64,000 nucleotides of DNA from Trileptium ribeirensis (GCA_030248225.1 JASANE010029378.1:62001-126000); one strand, 5' to 3'; positions 33,615-45,276 are shown, numbered from the stretch's first letter. Numbers and translations are program-made. Notes: generated by a model from the letters alone, not told the origin.

Positions 33615-33721
33615 CCTACGCCTCTGATATTTACATTTTTAACAATTTAGAAATCAAAAAGTTTTCTCTAAAACTGTTTTAATTTCTAAATTGTTAAAAA
33701 TGTAAATATCAGAGGTGTAGG
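33615..33721. repeat. Inverted repeat 2 (40-bp stem hairpin)
   Basis: Positions 33615-33654 pair with 33682-33721 with a single mismatch, leaving a 27-base loop. The arms begin CCTACGCCTCTGATATTTAC and, reversed, CCTACACCTCTGATATTTAC. It could be a tiny foldback element or a hairpin RNA source. Confidence 0.85.
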
Positions 33722-33804
33722 TCCCAATTACTAAAGCATATCCAAATTTGGTATGTCAAAATAAGTGAAATATGAATGTGCAAAACTGTCAAAGTTCCAC
33801 CAAG

Positions 33805-34122
33805 CTAATGCATAGATTTTTTGGCACTACGGGTTAATGGTCCTTGTCTCGATCCACTAATGACATTACTGCTAGTGTCTTGTTCAGTAGAACAACTATT
33901 TGCTGCAATGATACTAACGCTGGCAGCTTGTTGCTGCTCATTTCTACACGCTGAAATTTCGCTACTATTATCGCCACTCTCATGTACGTCTACAATAACA
34001 ATGTTCGTGTTATCTTGCTGTTCGATAGTACTTGCATCAAAGGCACTGTGGGTTTGTTGCTGTAGGGTGTCACCATCATTTCCATATCGCCGAAGACGAA
34101 AAGCGTTGCGCAGACGGTCCAA
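33805..34122 (-). CDS. Hypothetical Gln/Ser/Asp-rich ORF
   Basis: A 105-codon frame starting at a TTG with basic LRNAFRLRRYG, then a polar QQQ- and DNSSE-containing low-complexity body, ending GPLTRSAKKSMH. The opposite frame is Cys/Leu-rich and looks like its shadow. No family was recognised. It may be part of the Polinton or an exon of a host gene, and its frame continues upstream of 34122 without an ATG. Confidence 0.3.
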   Translation of the reverse strand: MDRLRNAFRLRRYGNDGDTLQQQTHSAFDASTIEQQDNTNIVIVDVHESGDNSSEISACRNEQQQAASVSIIAANSCSTEQDTSSNVISGSRQGPLTRSAKKSMH

Positions 34123-35806
34123 TATCGATGGAAATGAAACGAAAAATGAAAAGTATAAAATCTCATAATTTCAGCGTTCACTTGTAAATCCAATGTTACA
34201 AAATTCATTTTTCATTCTGCTGAATATACTTTTTACCGTTGGGTGCAACCCTTAGTTATGTGCAGACATTAATCCAAAAATATTATTTTATTTGTAGTTA
34301 CTGCCAAGATTTTTACCATCCTAATTAACGATAAGCGTCCGAAATACAGTTAGCAAAACCTTGTATCAGCAATGATAATATAAATTGCATAGCTATCCTT
34401 TTTTAAATATTTTTATCAACATAAGCTTTAATTTTTGCAATGAAAGTTTTGCTAACTACTGATCTAATACCGAAATTATTCAGGCTTACTTTTTGTCGAT
34501 GTAAATAGGAGGGCTCTTTCACCGAACGGTTTACACCTCAGGCACTGGTACACATGCCGACTTCACTGCGTTCATAGGACTGCTCACCTTTCGTTTTACA
34601 TTATTAATAAATTAAAATTTGACATGTGAGTGGTGCTATGGGTATTGAGAAATGCCACGCTGAGATGACTCCCGTTGGCTACTGAACTGTTCAAATTTAA
34701 TGACCATAAAGTCAGTTATGTTGTTCTGTAACGAATATTTACCGAAGCTACAGCCAGAATCACGGGGCGACCTGATGGTGCTATCCGCTGGGGGCCAACG
34801 TAAAACTTTCGATCAGGATAATAACATAATAAGCTTTATTGTCTGCAACTTTGAACAGCTTCCATAGTAGATGTAAAATGAAAGCGAATGTAAACCTCCG
34901 AGCCTCCGAGCTTAACTTTGCTCATACACAGTTTCATCGATAATATTTAAAATTTAAAAAGACATATAAGTAATTTGCAGAGATAAAGGCTGTTCCATAA
35001 TATATTTTAGGCTAAACCCTTCCAAAAAATTGACTTAGCACTGCAATAAGCATAAGCAATTTTAAAGAAACTTTGTGCAGTTTTTCCAAAAGTTTAACTG
35101 GGAAAAGTTGGTCAATATTGGTAAATTATCTGAAACTTTTCATTTTCAAGAACACTTATAAATTCCCCTAAATGTAATTAAATGCACTGAGATTTAGGAT
35201 TTTTAAATTTTTTATAACTAGCTTAATGTTTTCAATATTTATCATTCTTTCTGAAATATATATACGCAATTTGGTCAAAGCTGGATCCCAGGAATTTTTA
35301 ACGTAAGGTCTGACTTAAAGATTATTTTTGGCATGAAATCATTCTAGTGTAACTGTAAAGACAACTCGATCTGTTTCGATATGTTCGAATAATGGTTTTA
35401 TGCACAAAATGATAATTCCTAACCGTTCGTAAAGATCAGTATTATCGAAAGCTGGAGCTCGACGCGCACTTCGCTCCGAAAACCCACTAAACGGCGATGA
35501 GCTAAAATCAAATAAGGGATACTTAATAAATGTAAACCATTTACGATATACAGACCAAATCTAAGCTAAGCATTAAAACTACACTACATACTACTCTAAA
35601 CATAAATTTGATGATTCTGAAGCAAGCCAAGGGATCTCATTTAGCCTCTAACTGACCTAACAGTAATTGGTTCTGTGGTATCACGATATACGGCCTCTGC
35701 AGATGATGAAAAGTTAGACCATTCGTGGTTTCCCATGAAGTTAGGGTATTCATGCACGTGAGTTGAATTTTCGCTTGCAATCGTTTCTGACACATTTTCG
35801 ATTCTA
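34123..35806. other. Polinton interval, nothing identified
   Basis: AT-rich, no recognisable coding sequence or repeats. Confidence 0.35.
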
Positions 35807-38605
35807 GTGGGCAGTATCGACATCTCAAAGCTACGACTATTACAACAATATAATTCTTGCCTACTTGGTAAACTGTTGAAGGAATTTTCGGTGCTGTTTC
35901 GTCGTTTCCGTTTCTTTTGGATTGCAAGCCTAAATATTATGAATTCGTTCACAGCGGCAAGTGGCGAATCATACAAGTTAGAAAATCACACCTCGCACGT
36001 GTATAAAGCTCGGCGGAAAAGCGGCAATAAATTGTTTGTTGTGAAGTATCAAGATTTACAAGATTCTACCATGTCTCCAGAGGAGCTCACAACTTTATTG
36101 GATCTACCCTATGTAAGTTGAAACTTCACTATTTTGTAGCCCAACAACCACTGTAAGATGTGTGCAACGAAGTGTTGCTTTAACAAAATCTTTATGCGAG
36201 ATTAGTAAGTTCTCTGGAATTCAAGAAGCTGTTTCAGATTAAATATTCATATATTACCAGCTGCTCAAGCTGCGATAATGAGTTCATTCATCACCGACTG
36301 ACCCTTTTATTCTGTTTCTGCAAACTGCTTGGGTGTTGCTCTTCTTACAAACTTGCAAATCTGTAACAATCCTAGTATAGACCGAGTTCGAAATGTAAAA
36401 AGATCTGTCAGTCGAGACATAGAAATGATAAAACAATTTTATTTCGATAGTGGAGTGGAATACGGAACACCTTGTGGAATCGAAGAACTAAATTTATTTC
36501 AAGCCCACCTTGTACAGTACCAAATAGTGGTTTTCGATGGAATTGGAAATGTGGTATTCAACGGAGATAATAACAAAAGGAAATTGTATTTGTTACTAAA
36601 TAATGATCACTTTGATATAATTAAAAGTATCTGTGGCTTCTTTTCAAGCAAATTCTTTTGCGAAAAATGTCTTAAGCCTTTCAAAAAGACACATCGCTGT
36701 GAAAAAAGTTGTCCTTTGTGTTTCAATAGTATATGTATTAACCGATCATTAGAAAGAAGTGACATCACTTGCATATACTGTAGCATGCGTGTTTTTTCAA
36801 GCGATTGTTTAACAGCTCATTTATCGGCTAAAAACTGTGAAAACTATACAAAATGTCAGGCATGCGGAAAACGAATTTTAACAGCAAATCTGGACAACCA
36901 TCACTGTGGTGAATTCTACTGCTCGGTGTGTAAAGGATGATACCATCCTAAGAATCATTTGTGTTACATGCAGAAAGTTAAACTCTCTGAACAACAAACA
37001 ATCAAATACATTTACTTTGACGCGGAGTCAATGACAGACGAAGACACAGGCAAGCATGTTCCAAATTTACTAGTCTCTAAGGAAGAGGACTCGCCCGAAA
37101 TTGTTCATCGAGGTGAGAATTGTGTTTGTGAGTTTATGACGTTTTTGCTTGAACAAAGCAAGCAACATCGGAATACTCTTCACATTGTCATTGCTCACTT
37201 TCTGTTTGGATACGACTCATATTTTATTTTAGAATGGTTATATAAACAAAATATTGTGCCAAAAAATGTAATTATCAAAGGTACTAAGTTTATGCAAATA
37301 CAGATTAGTCGCAATATAAAGTTTCTTGATAGCTACAATTTTTTAAGCTGTTCTTTGAGAAGTCTTCCGAAAAGTTTTAACTTTACTACAAATCTTTGTA
37401 AAGGATGGTTTCCGCACTGTCTGAACACAAAGAAAATGCAAAAATACTGTGGATCGTTCCCTGCTATAAAATACTTTGAGCCTGAAAAAATGAAACCTGA
37501 GGACCATAAAGAATTTTTAGACTGGTGGTATGTAGAAAATATAAAGTATAATGGTAGTTTATACAATTTACAAACCTCCTTAGAAGCCTACTGTATCGAT
37601 GATGTTCTTGTCTTAGAAAAGGCTTGTAAACGGTTTCGTGAAATGTTTTTTGAAACTAGCGAAGTTGATATATTTGCAAACAGTTGCACGATAGCCTCTG
37701 CTGTATCGATTGTTTTCCGAAGAAATTACCTCACATCAAACACTCACGGTATAATTGGGTCTTCAAGTTCAGATAAAATTCGGAAGCATTCCCTGCAGTG
37801 TGCTCAATGGTTATATATCGTTTAAAGATAAACTACACATTCAATCAGCACAACATGGTGGCGAGAAGAAGATTGGTAAATACTTTGTGGACGGATTTTG
37901 CCGCGACAAACATACTGTGTATGAATTCTTAGGATGCTTCATGCATGGTTGCCAATCGTGTTACGACGACGAAATGTTTAACAACTTTCTTAATAAGTTC
38001 TATTATTCTAAAATTCGAAAACAAGCAAACGAAGGGTTACAACGTATAGCTCAGTATGGATACTTTCTGGAAATAATACGGAGCCATGAATGGGAAGAAA
38101 TGAAGGAGAAAGATCCTTTCATAAGTTTGTACCTCGAATCGAAAAATCTTGACAGGGACGTGCTTGATATTCGATCTGCACTTCGAGGAGGAAGAGTCAG
38201 CACGATGGTTGCCGCATATAAGACCAAAGACAACGAACGAATTTACGATAAAGATGTAAATTCATTATATCCTTTTGTTTTGAAGAACAAAGAAATGCCT
38301 ATCAAGTTTCCGGAAATTATAACCGAAAACTGTCAACCGATCAGTGAATATTTTGGATTGGCGTACTGCAAGATACTTCCACCTGAAACTGCTATCCTTG
38401 GTGTGCTGCCATATTCTGGATCGGATGGAAAACTGATATTTTCACTATGCCATGCTTGCTCAACAGAGACATACAACAGAAAATGTACTCACGAAGCTAA
38501 ATATCGATGCTTGCGAGGCGTATGGACAACTATTGAAATAATGTATGCACTTCAAAGAAACTATACACTGATTGAAATCTACGAGGTATGGCACTTTAAA
38601 GAGCG

Positions 38606-38831
38606 ATCGAAAACGGTGTTCCAGGATTACATTAATACCGATTTGAAGCTGAAGACCGAAGCCTCAGGATTCCCAGCCGAATGTCGGTCACAAGAAGGTC
38701 GAGAAAAATTCGTACAACATCGAAAACGGTGTTCCAGGATTACATTAATACCTATTTGAAGCTGAAGACCGAAGCCTCAGGATTCCCAGCCGAATGTAGT
38801 CACAACAAGGTTGAGAAAAATTCGTACAACA
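38606..38831 (+). repeat. 113-bp tandem duplication inside the polymerase pseudogene
   Basis: ATCGAAAACGGTGTTCCAGG begins at 38606 and again at 38719. Because 113 is not a multiple of three, the second copy shifts the reading frame. Confidence 0.9.
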
Positions 38832-38926
38832 ATGGAAAGAGAAAGAAGAGATACAACTAGATGTCAACAACATGAAAAAGAATCCTGGCATTCGATCAAT
38901 CGCAAAGCTGGCTCTAAATAGCCTAT

Positions 38927-39091
38927 GTAAGTATTTTAATCGTTATGTGCACATTTATATGTAAATGTTTGATTATTGCAGTGTTTGTTTTATTTATAAA
39001 GTATTGTTGGATTAATGTAAATATAATTTGTGTGCTGGTGTGTTTATGTGTATGTCAAACGTAACTTTTTTAATGTTTATTTTGTTTTCAG
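38927..39091 (+). other. 165-bp spliceosomal intron within polymerase motif B
   Basis: The donor is CTAT|GTAAGT and the acceptor is TTTTGTTTTCAG|GGGGA. Joining T with GG restores the Trp codon of the conserved SLWGKFGQ motif, so the intron sits inside one of the most conserved palm motifs, in phase 1. Confidence 0.88.
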
Positions 39092-40242
39092 GGGGAAAGT
39101 TTGGTCAAAACATGAATTTTGCAAAAGCAAAATATGTCGACAACTACAGCAATTTCGTGAAGTGTATCTCTGATCCACGGCACGAAGTCTAAGAAGTCGA
39201 AGTGGCTGACGATAACATGATGCTTGTTAACTACAAGCTAAAAAAGAAATTGAAACCCCTGCAGCTTTCTCAAATATGCCTATTGCATGCTTCACGACAG
39301 CGCACGCCAGTCTACATCTGCTAGAATTAATGGAAAAAGTACAGAGGACGATCCTTTACTCTGATACTGACAGTTTGATATACGTGAGTGATAACGAAGG
39401 AAAAGAACTTGAAGAATCTGTGTTTCTTGGTGACTTAAAGAACGAACTGGAAGGATCTTTTAGTCCCGACTCATACATCACAGAGTTCTACTGCACAGGC
39501 GCCAAAAGCTACTGCTATAAGGTAAACGATGGCGGCTGTATGACTAATGTTTTTAAGATTAAGGGTTTCTCTCTAGCAAGAGAATATATGGACATACTGA
39601 ACGAAGAAACCTTTAAATCTTTACTTCTGGGACAGTCAAATGAGCTGATGTTGAAAAACTTTGTGATTCAAAGGAAAAAAAATACCGTGGAACTATTTTC
39701 GAAGAACGTCATGAAGAAATTAAAAATTACTTTGAACAAAAGGCTTTTGTGTAAAGACTACACCACAAGATGTATTGGAGACAAAATGATTTGTGAAGAT
39801 GAATTGATGTGAATATATATGCATGTTGTATATTATATATTATAGTTTAATAAAAATCATATATATACTTGTGATTTATGTAAATATATCTACCTTAGCG
39901 AGAAAGGCACACAAAGCAACGAAGCGAATCAATAGTCGATCGAGCGATAAATTTTTGCTCCCCATATTTTTACATATTTTATTTTTATATTTTTAGATAA
40001 CATTTTTAAATTTCTTGTAAAAACTGAAACAGAACTCTAGTAAAACGCATATCTTTCAGGTACATCAATTTTTTATATACACAAAATATATGTACCTGAA
40101 ATAATATGCAAATACCTGAAAATTATAGGAAAATTGATAATAATAATAATATATAAAATTATGAGGAGCAGACGAATCCTTCGATGTCGCGGAAGCTCCT
40201 AAAAATTAAAAAATAATAATCCTAAATATTTTATATAAATAT

Positions 40243-41000
40243 ATGATTTTTAATACATTTCATTATGCCATTGTGAGTTTCACAGTTCAGGTGCAGTCTG
40301 AGGCTAATAGTCCGATTGTTGAATGTTACTTAAATACGTTTTTGGATTTTGGTTTGCAGGGTTACCAAGTATGTCTCTCAAAAATATCTATTCCGCTACC
40401 GATTTTTAATTTTCCTTCTAATTCTTGTAGCCTGATGTTACAAAGTCGAAAACTAGTTGCGTAACTTTAGATCAGACAGTACTTGCTAATCCTTCACAAC
40501 TGGTGTCTAGGCTACAAAGTCTGATTGGCTCGAATGATATCAAGATTACTTACAGTGGTACTACTGGAAAAGTTACAACTAAGTACCTCAATGGAGCAAA
40601 ACTTGATAACATTTCTCCAATTTTAGTAAATGTTTTGGGTCTGGATGCTAACTCGGTTTCAAGTACAACAACAGGCAAACATATGTGTGATATTGACTTT
40701 TATAACAGGGTGCTAGCTCTGCAGGCGGATTTTATTGAAGACCAAATTATTGAAAATAATTCACAAAAAATATTAGCTTTTGTGCCAAATTTACATGACA
40801 GTAGCATCTTTTATGAACCTAAAAACCTAAACTACTTACCTTGTAATATACTGTATACCAATAAGCTTAAACTTAAATTGGTATATCTCGATGGATACCC
40901 CGTCGAATATGGTAACGGCTAAGTAATTATTGAACTAAAGTTTCAAAAAATCGAGGATGTTCTGGACAATCTTCTTGAAAGAATATATAACAGTATGTAA
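40243..41000 (+). pseudogene. Polinton minor-capsid (penton-like) protein, broken
   Basis: A first frame (40243-40464) and a second (40503-40922) encode one protein split by a frameshift near 40425-40450. The pattern matches Polinton minor capsid proteins: an early LSKISIPLPIFNFPSN segment; a middle ALQADFIEDQII and ILAFVPN segment, where relatives have a D-x-x-E-x-Q block and a PLLR-like block; and a final LKLKLVYLDGYPVEYGNG strand, where relatives have a G-x-P-V-x-F-x-x-G block. A TAA at 40920-40922 interrupts the last strand, after which IIELKFQKIEDVL continues in frame to about 41000. It lies 430 bp downstream of the polymerase on the same strand. Recognition is by pattern, not alignment. 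Confidence 0.6.
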
Positions 41001-41071
41001 TGTAGTTGTATGAATATCTTGAAAAAATAAGACCCTTTTGGTTGTGTAGTTGTATGACTATCTCGAAAAAA

Positions 41072-41297
41072 TAAGACCCCTTTTGTTGACAGCCGTTTTG
41101 TGGTGGATCACTCGAATGTTTGTGAAATTACAACGCGCGGTTTTGAGGAGCTTTGACATCTTTTGCGAGGTTTCTGAAAAGGTGCTCTGATGCATTCGAA
41201 TGTTTGTCAAAACACTACGCACGTTTTTGAGGTTTCTGAAAAGGTACCACTTGGGACCACAAAAAAGGCTGTCACCAAAAGGGGTCTTATACTACTG
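41072..41297. repeat. Right terminal inverted repeat with an inner inverted copy
   Basis: Positions 41208-41297 are the reverse complement of the left terminal repeat (28812-28902). An extra forward-oriented piece, GACCCCTTTTGTTGACAGCC (from about 41074), makes the right end itself a near-palindrome, with both arms carrying CGAATGTTTGT. This suggests two element ends joined head to head. Confidence 0.8.
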
Positions 41298-41923
41298 CTG
41301 GTGTAACTGTAAGTGATGGTTGGGTATTTGTTAGTTTTATATCTTTCAACTCGTGCCGCGTGCCTTTTAACAAACACATTGCGTGAACATATGCGTTGCC
41401 GTTTGCCATAAAGCCTGCAAGAGTAGCTATGCCGGATGGCTTGGGAAACTTGCGTCGAAACGCTACCATGTTGCTTGTGACTGTCATGTCTGTGTTTTCA
41501 GCTTCTTCTCCACCCAAAACGAAAAGACCATTGGGTTTACTTATTGAGTTCCACAAATTTGCTACAAGTTCAATTTTTGGCAACTTTTTGACATTAACTG
41601 GAAAATGCATTCCAATTAGCTTGTATCTTTGCAGCGACGGTGTTCCTATGCTCTGGGTTTGTCCCTTAAATGTAGCGAGCTTAATGAATTCTTTATTCTC
41701 AGGTTTCTGTGGGTCGTCTGCGTTTATTTCATTTATTACAACTTTGTCGCAAACCACAACGCTCTCAAAAATGACAAAAACCATAGTACTTTACAGCCAC
41801 AATCCGGGCAACCGGACTTCCATTTTCGGAATATCGCCGATGTTGCTGTTGCATTGGCGCTCCTCGCAAAGTGTTAAAATATTATTAGTATTATTATAAT
41901 TATAATGCCCCAAGCATACGCAA
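41287..41923 (-). CDS. Lamin-tail-domain-like protein, truncated by the inverted repeat
   Basis: A 165-codon frame (41784-41287) contains VVINEINADDPQKPENKEFI, the usual opening of lamin-tail-domain proteins, which are often secreted or bind nucleic acids in invertebrates. It follows a short hydrophobic MVFVIFESVVVC start. The body (IGMHFPVNVKKLPKIELVAN, GLFVLGGEE) fits a beta-rich domain. The same frame is open further upstream to a good splice acceptor (TTTTTAATTGCAG, exon start 41923), apart from one TAA just before the ATG, so an upstream exon may exist. The last residues and the stop codon come from the terminal repeat, so the original C-terminus is missing. It is probably a host or host-derived gene cut by insertion. 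Confidence 0.5.
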
Positions 41924-43774
41924 CTGCAATTAAAAATAAACAAAAAATATACAGGTATACAGTTGCAACGTGCACAGTCGCACAAAACTTTAACTCGCAC
42001 ATCGCGTGCAAAATTGCAAAAGCTTCTATAATATTGTGAAAGTTATCAGTAACTCAAAAATAACAACCAATTATTCTTATTAAGATTCTTTTGGCTCTAG
42101 AGCGCGGCAAAAATACAAGTAACCAGACATTGATGAGACCCATAAAAACACCGGAAAAATAGGCGAACATACAGAACAGCACGCACAAAGTGTGAATATG
42201 AGGCCGTCACACCAGGTGTAAAGAACAGTCGTGTGCGATCAAATACAAAGTTAGTTATTTTTGCTGGAATATAATGCCGTGTATGCTTCGAATATGAATA
42301 ATCTTCATAAAGGCAAATGTGTATATGGTTTTGCTTTGCGAATTTATTGTAAACAGATGCTGCCAGCTGCTGGTAAACAGAAACTTTACATTTTACACAA
42401 TTCTCAGAATGCAATCTACTCTTCTCAGAATCGGAAATCCCGAAGGGATGGGTGCGGATCCCAAAACCCCACGCCTCGACCAGCTTTGAGGCCGGACCCC
42501 AGTGCAGAAACTGAACTCATAGGCGAAATATATGGCTGCTAGGACCAAAAAAGGTCCTCACGACCAACCCCCCATAACAAAATTTGGCCGGCAAGAGGGG
42601 GAGTAACCCCCCGCGTTCGTGGAGGGCCACTACCCCCCCTGTGACCGACCGCCGCCATGTATGGTATACATACTTTACTTACAATTTATATGGTTGATTT
42701 TTATAATTACTTATCGTTAGTTATTCTTACCATGATCGCGCTGTGTGTACTGCGAACAATCTTAACATTGCATCAAATCAGTACATTATTACAACTGAAT
42801 ACAACCCAATACACGCTAGAGAAAACTTTGGTTCAGGCTTGGTATATCTGGTACAGCACAACCCTCATATAGTGACGAGATTCCAACTGCTGCCAAGAAT
42901 CCTTGGAAACATTGATTTTTTTAATGTAAATTACCTAAAATCTTTTGGAAAATCTAGCCATTCATCAATGGGATATTTAAATAACACAGCACCCAACTGC
43001 GGACGGTAGTTGGGTATACAATACTCTGCATTTTTAATGACCCAAATTAAGGGCCCAAGTAACCCTGAGCGGTATTACGTTATAATTACGAAAAAGAATG
43101 CTTAGGCGGCAGCGCTAGTATCTCCACAAAACTTTTTTAGACATTGTGTACACCTGAATATGCAAATAATGGCGAATTCTTTCTGTGTGCTATACGAAAT
43201 GCAAATTGCGATGCAGCCTTAACAATACTGTATATACCACAGCTTATGCGCCGTTCACGTTATAATCTCTCCATCGTTTGGAACTTATGTATACCACACA
43301 GTGTCAGGCACGTTGACAACAGGGTGTCTTAGACACCCCATGTTTTAAATTTTTTTCAAAGGTGGCTAGTCACGCGTACTAGCACTTTTCGACAGTTTCA
43401 GGCACACCGTGTCTTATGACAGTTTTGACAATGTTCGGAATTATTTGAGCAATGTTCATATGGTGGATACAAATATCGTAAATTAAGAAAAAGCTACACA
43501 GGACAGTTGACTAATAAATCGCATTATGTACAAACGGTGTCTATTATGGTTAATTCGCGCCAAATTGGTAGCTAAGGGCGTGTACGACACTGTCAAGAAA
43601 AAATATAGTAGCTAGGGGTGTGTGGCACGCCTTCGGCAACTGATTTACAGTATGGGTGTCACCCTGTCTATGCGGTAGGGTCGCGCCTACAGGGAGACAC
43701 AATTCCAAACAGCGGGGATACTGAGCAAGCATGTTAGTGAGTCACAAGGTGTCCGTGCGCTGACCAATATTTAA
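41924..43774. other. No firm gene; GC-rich patch with a short hydrophobic ORF
   Basis: Positions 42420-42660 are strikingly C/G-rich in AT-rich surroundings and end CCGCCGCCATG, a strong Kozak context. That ATG opens a 71-codon hydrophobic frame (42657-42872: TLLTIYMVDFYNYLSLVILT). It is overlapped by another unrecognised frame (42743-43009). Neither was identified. A second, weaker GC-rich patch lies at 43320-43740. Confidence 0.3.
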
Positions 43775-44062
43775 CAACCGAAGCGTAAAAGCTATCAAAC
43801 ACATAATTTAGTAGATAAGGATGCCGTACGCTGGTGCAACGTATTCTTTCCACCAATTCACTTCAAAAATGACGGGAACCATGAAACCCTTAAGCCACAT
43901 TTTGATCAAGCCGAATGGTCCGTGACCGCCACAGAAAACTATTCAGCCATATTAGCATCAGCCTTAGCTATTACCTATATTCTACCAACAGAGCCAATTT
44001 ACAAAGAAAAACATGAAATCGACAAATTACTCTTTGCTTTAGAACCTGTGGTCTTGTTTTAA
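43775..44062 (+). other. Open coding-like stretch without ATG
   Basis: A 95-codon open frame with no ATG start, including DAVRWCNVFFPPIHFKNDG, EWSVTATENYSAILASALA and KEKHEIDKLLFALEPVVLF before TAA. Its composition is protein-like and unlike the surrounding DNA, so it may be an internal or last exon, or an element relic. No family was recognised. Confidence 0.3.
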
Positions 44063-44935
44063 ATGATTTCGATCTACAGAGACAAAACATCAACCTTCTG
44101 ACACACTAAAATCAAAATGTTTCACTGCCTTTGTTGAAATTTATTCAAACCTATACGGATATGATGCAAATTTCCAGCTCTTACTAGAGACCCATGGCAC
44201 AGCTTGCATCATCAAATCGATTGTGAGGATTTATCTGTAAGTATAACAGTACATATTTTAGGTTGATTACTTTTCCGATAGCTGCTCACCAGATTTCAAA
44301 CTATATGAGTTTATTTATATTAGGTATAAGGACAAACATATATATGGGAAAAATTAGGGAACTCGGCTGCCAAGCAACATTGCGAAGCGCATATTCATTT
44401 ACTACAACAATTGCGCCTTGTTGCAGCATTTACACTGTTTCTGCAATAATTGCACGATCTGTATTTACAATTTAGAATTACTTTCAATAGCAATTTTTGT
44501 AACAATAACTGTGAGTATAATTAAGAAAGTTGTGTAATGAGCAGTATGAATAAGCCATTATGAACAAACATGCCGACTGCATAAATTGCGTATGAACAAT
44601 CATGACAATGGGGAGTGAGCGCACACTAGAATCACATTTCTCCGTTTGAATTATTTTAAAATATGTTACCATAATTGCAAGGGTTCGTTCTCAAATGTCA
44701 GTTAAATCAAATGCAATGCAGAAACCCATAACTATGATCGTCCTCATAGAAATGAATTGGACAAGAAGTGTTAATTCAAAGTACGATTTGCATTGATTGC
44801 TAATACTATCAAGAGTCGATGATGGTCGACTCTGCTTAAAAGTGTGACACTCGCCAGCTTTTCATTAGTTTTGGTCCGCTTTATGTCGGTAGTGTCCGAC
44901 TTTATTTGCCCAATGTCTCCGAAGCTTAGTACCCA
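44063..44935. other. No gene seen
   Basis: AT-rich; two short frames on opposite strands (44263-44475 and 44672-44484), neither recognised. Confidence 0.35.
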
Positions 44936-45276
44936 CCAAGTTAGTCATAAACATGACTACCCCACCTATTTTCTTGGACCACCAAATCCAATCCGCCCAG
45001 TATCTTAGCGCACCGTCTTATACGCGAACCATGTACTGACTGCTGTTTGCACCCCACGCATGTTCTTACAACACTATTTCAGATGACACCCGGGATCTTG
45101 GACCACTAGTTGAATCGTCCCCCGAAAATTATTTTTCTGAATTTAGTTGTCCAAGAAGGCGGCATGGGTCTGAAACAGTTGTGGTCCAAAACATGGCTGA
45201 GCATAAGTCGGCGGACTAAGAACGCTGGCTCAAGTCTGGAATTGATGGTCCAAGAATTGGCATGGTAGTTTTGGTT
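44936..45276. repeat. Imperfect inverted repeat, MITE-like
   Basis: CATGACTACCCCACCTATTTTCTTGGACCACCAA (about 44955-44988) resembles the reverse complement of TTGATGGTCCAAGAATTGGC followed by ATGGTAGTTTTGGTT (45242-45276). No clear target duplication was found. Confidence 0.4.

Larger units (their letters stand above)
35936..39812 (+). pseudogene. Polinton protein-primed B-family DNA polymerase, broken
   Basis: This enzyme would replicate the element. In order: a possible N-terminal piece (35936-36121); a zinc-binding region with FCEKCLKPFKKTHRCEKSC and further Cys/His pairs (36650-36930); exonuclease motif I YFDAES (37013-37030); a degenerate exonuclease II, AHFLFGYDSYF (Asn of AHN replaced); GGEKKIGKYFVDGF and YEFLGCFMHGCQSC (about 37858-37965); palm motif A YDKDVNSLYPFV (about 38244-38280); motif B KNPGIRSIAKLALNSL (38876-38926) continuing across an intron to WGKFGQ; and motif C YSDTDSLIYV (39358-39387). 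Breaks: TGA at 36938-36940, a frameshift near 37760-37820, a 113-bp duplication at 38606-38831, a TAA near 39190 and a frameshift before 39276. The family call is secure and the gene is dead. Confidence 0.92.
28812..41297. mobile_element. Decayed Polinton/Maverick element (interval between inverted repeats)
   Basis: Polintons are large virus-like DNA transposons with a protein-primed DNA polymerase, capsid proteins, an ATPase, a protease and an integrase. Here the interval is bounded by about 90-bp inverted repeats starting AGTAGTATGAGACCCC (left) and AGTAGTATAAGACCCC (right, reversed), which fits the 5'-AG ends known for the group. It contains polymerase and minor-capsid relics. ATPase, protease, integrase and major capsid were not recognised, so either most of the element has decayed or the two ends belong to different copies. 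No matching 6-bp target duplication was found. Confidence 0.65.

Noticed and set aside
33821..34168. Plus-strand 115-codon Cys/Leu-rich ORF
   Set aside because: It is the complement of the Gln/Ser-rich minus-strand frame, whose composition is more protein-like.
28806..41303. A 6-bp target-site duplication around the Polinton
   Set aside because: The flanks read CCCATC on the left and GCTGGT on the right, which do not match.
41396..41899. Plus-strand ORFs of 167 and 82 codons
   Set aside because: They are antisense shadows of the lamin-tail-like frame, which has a recognisable domain opening.
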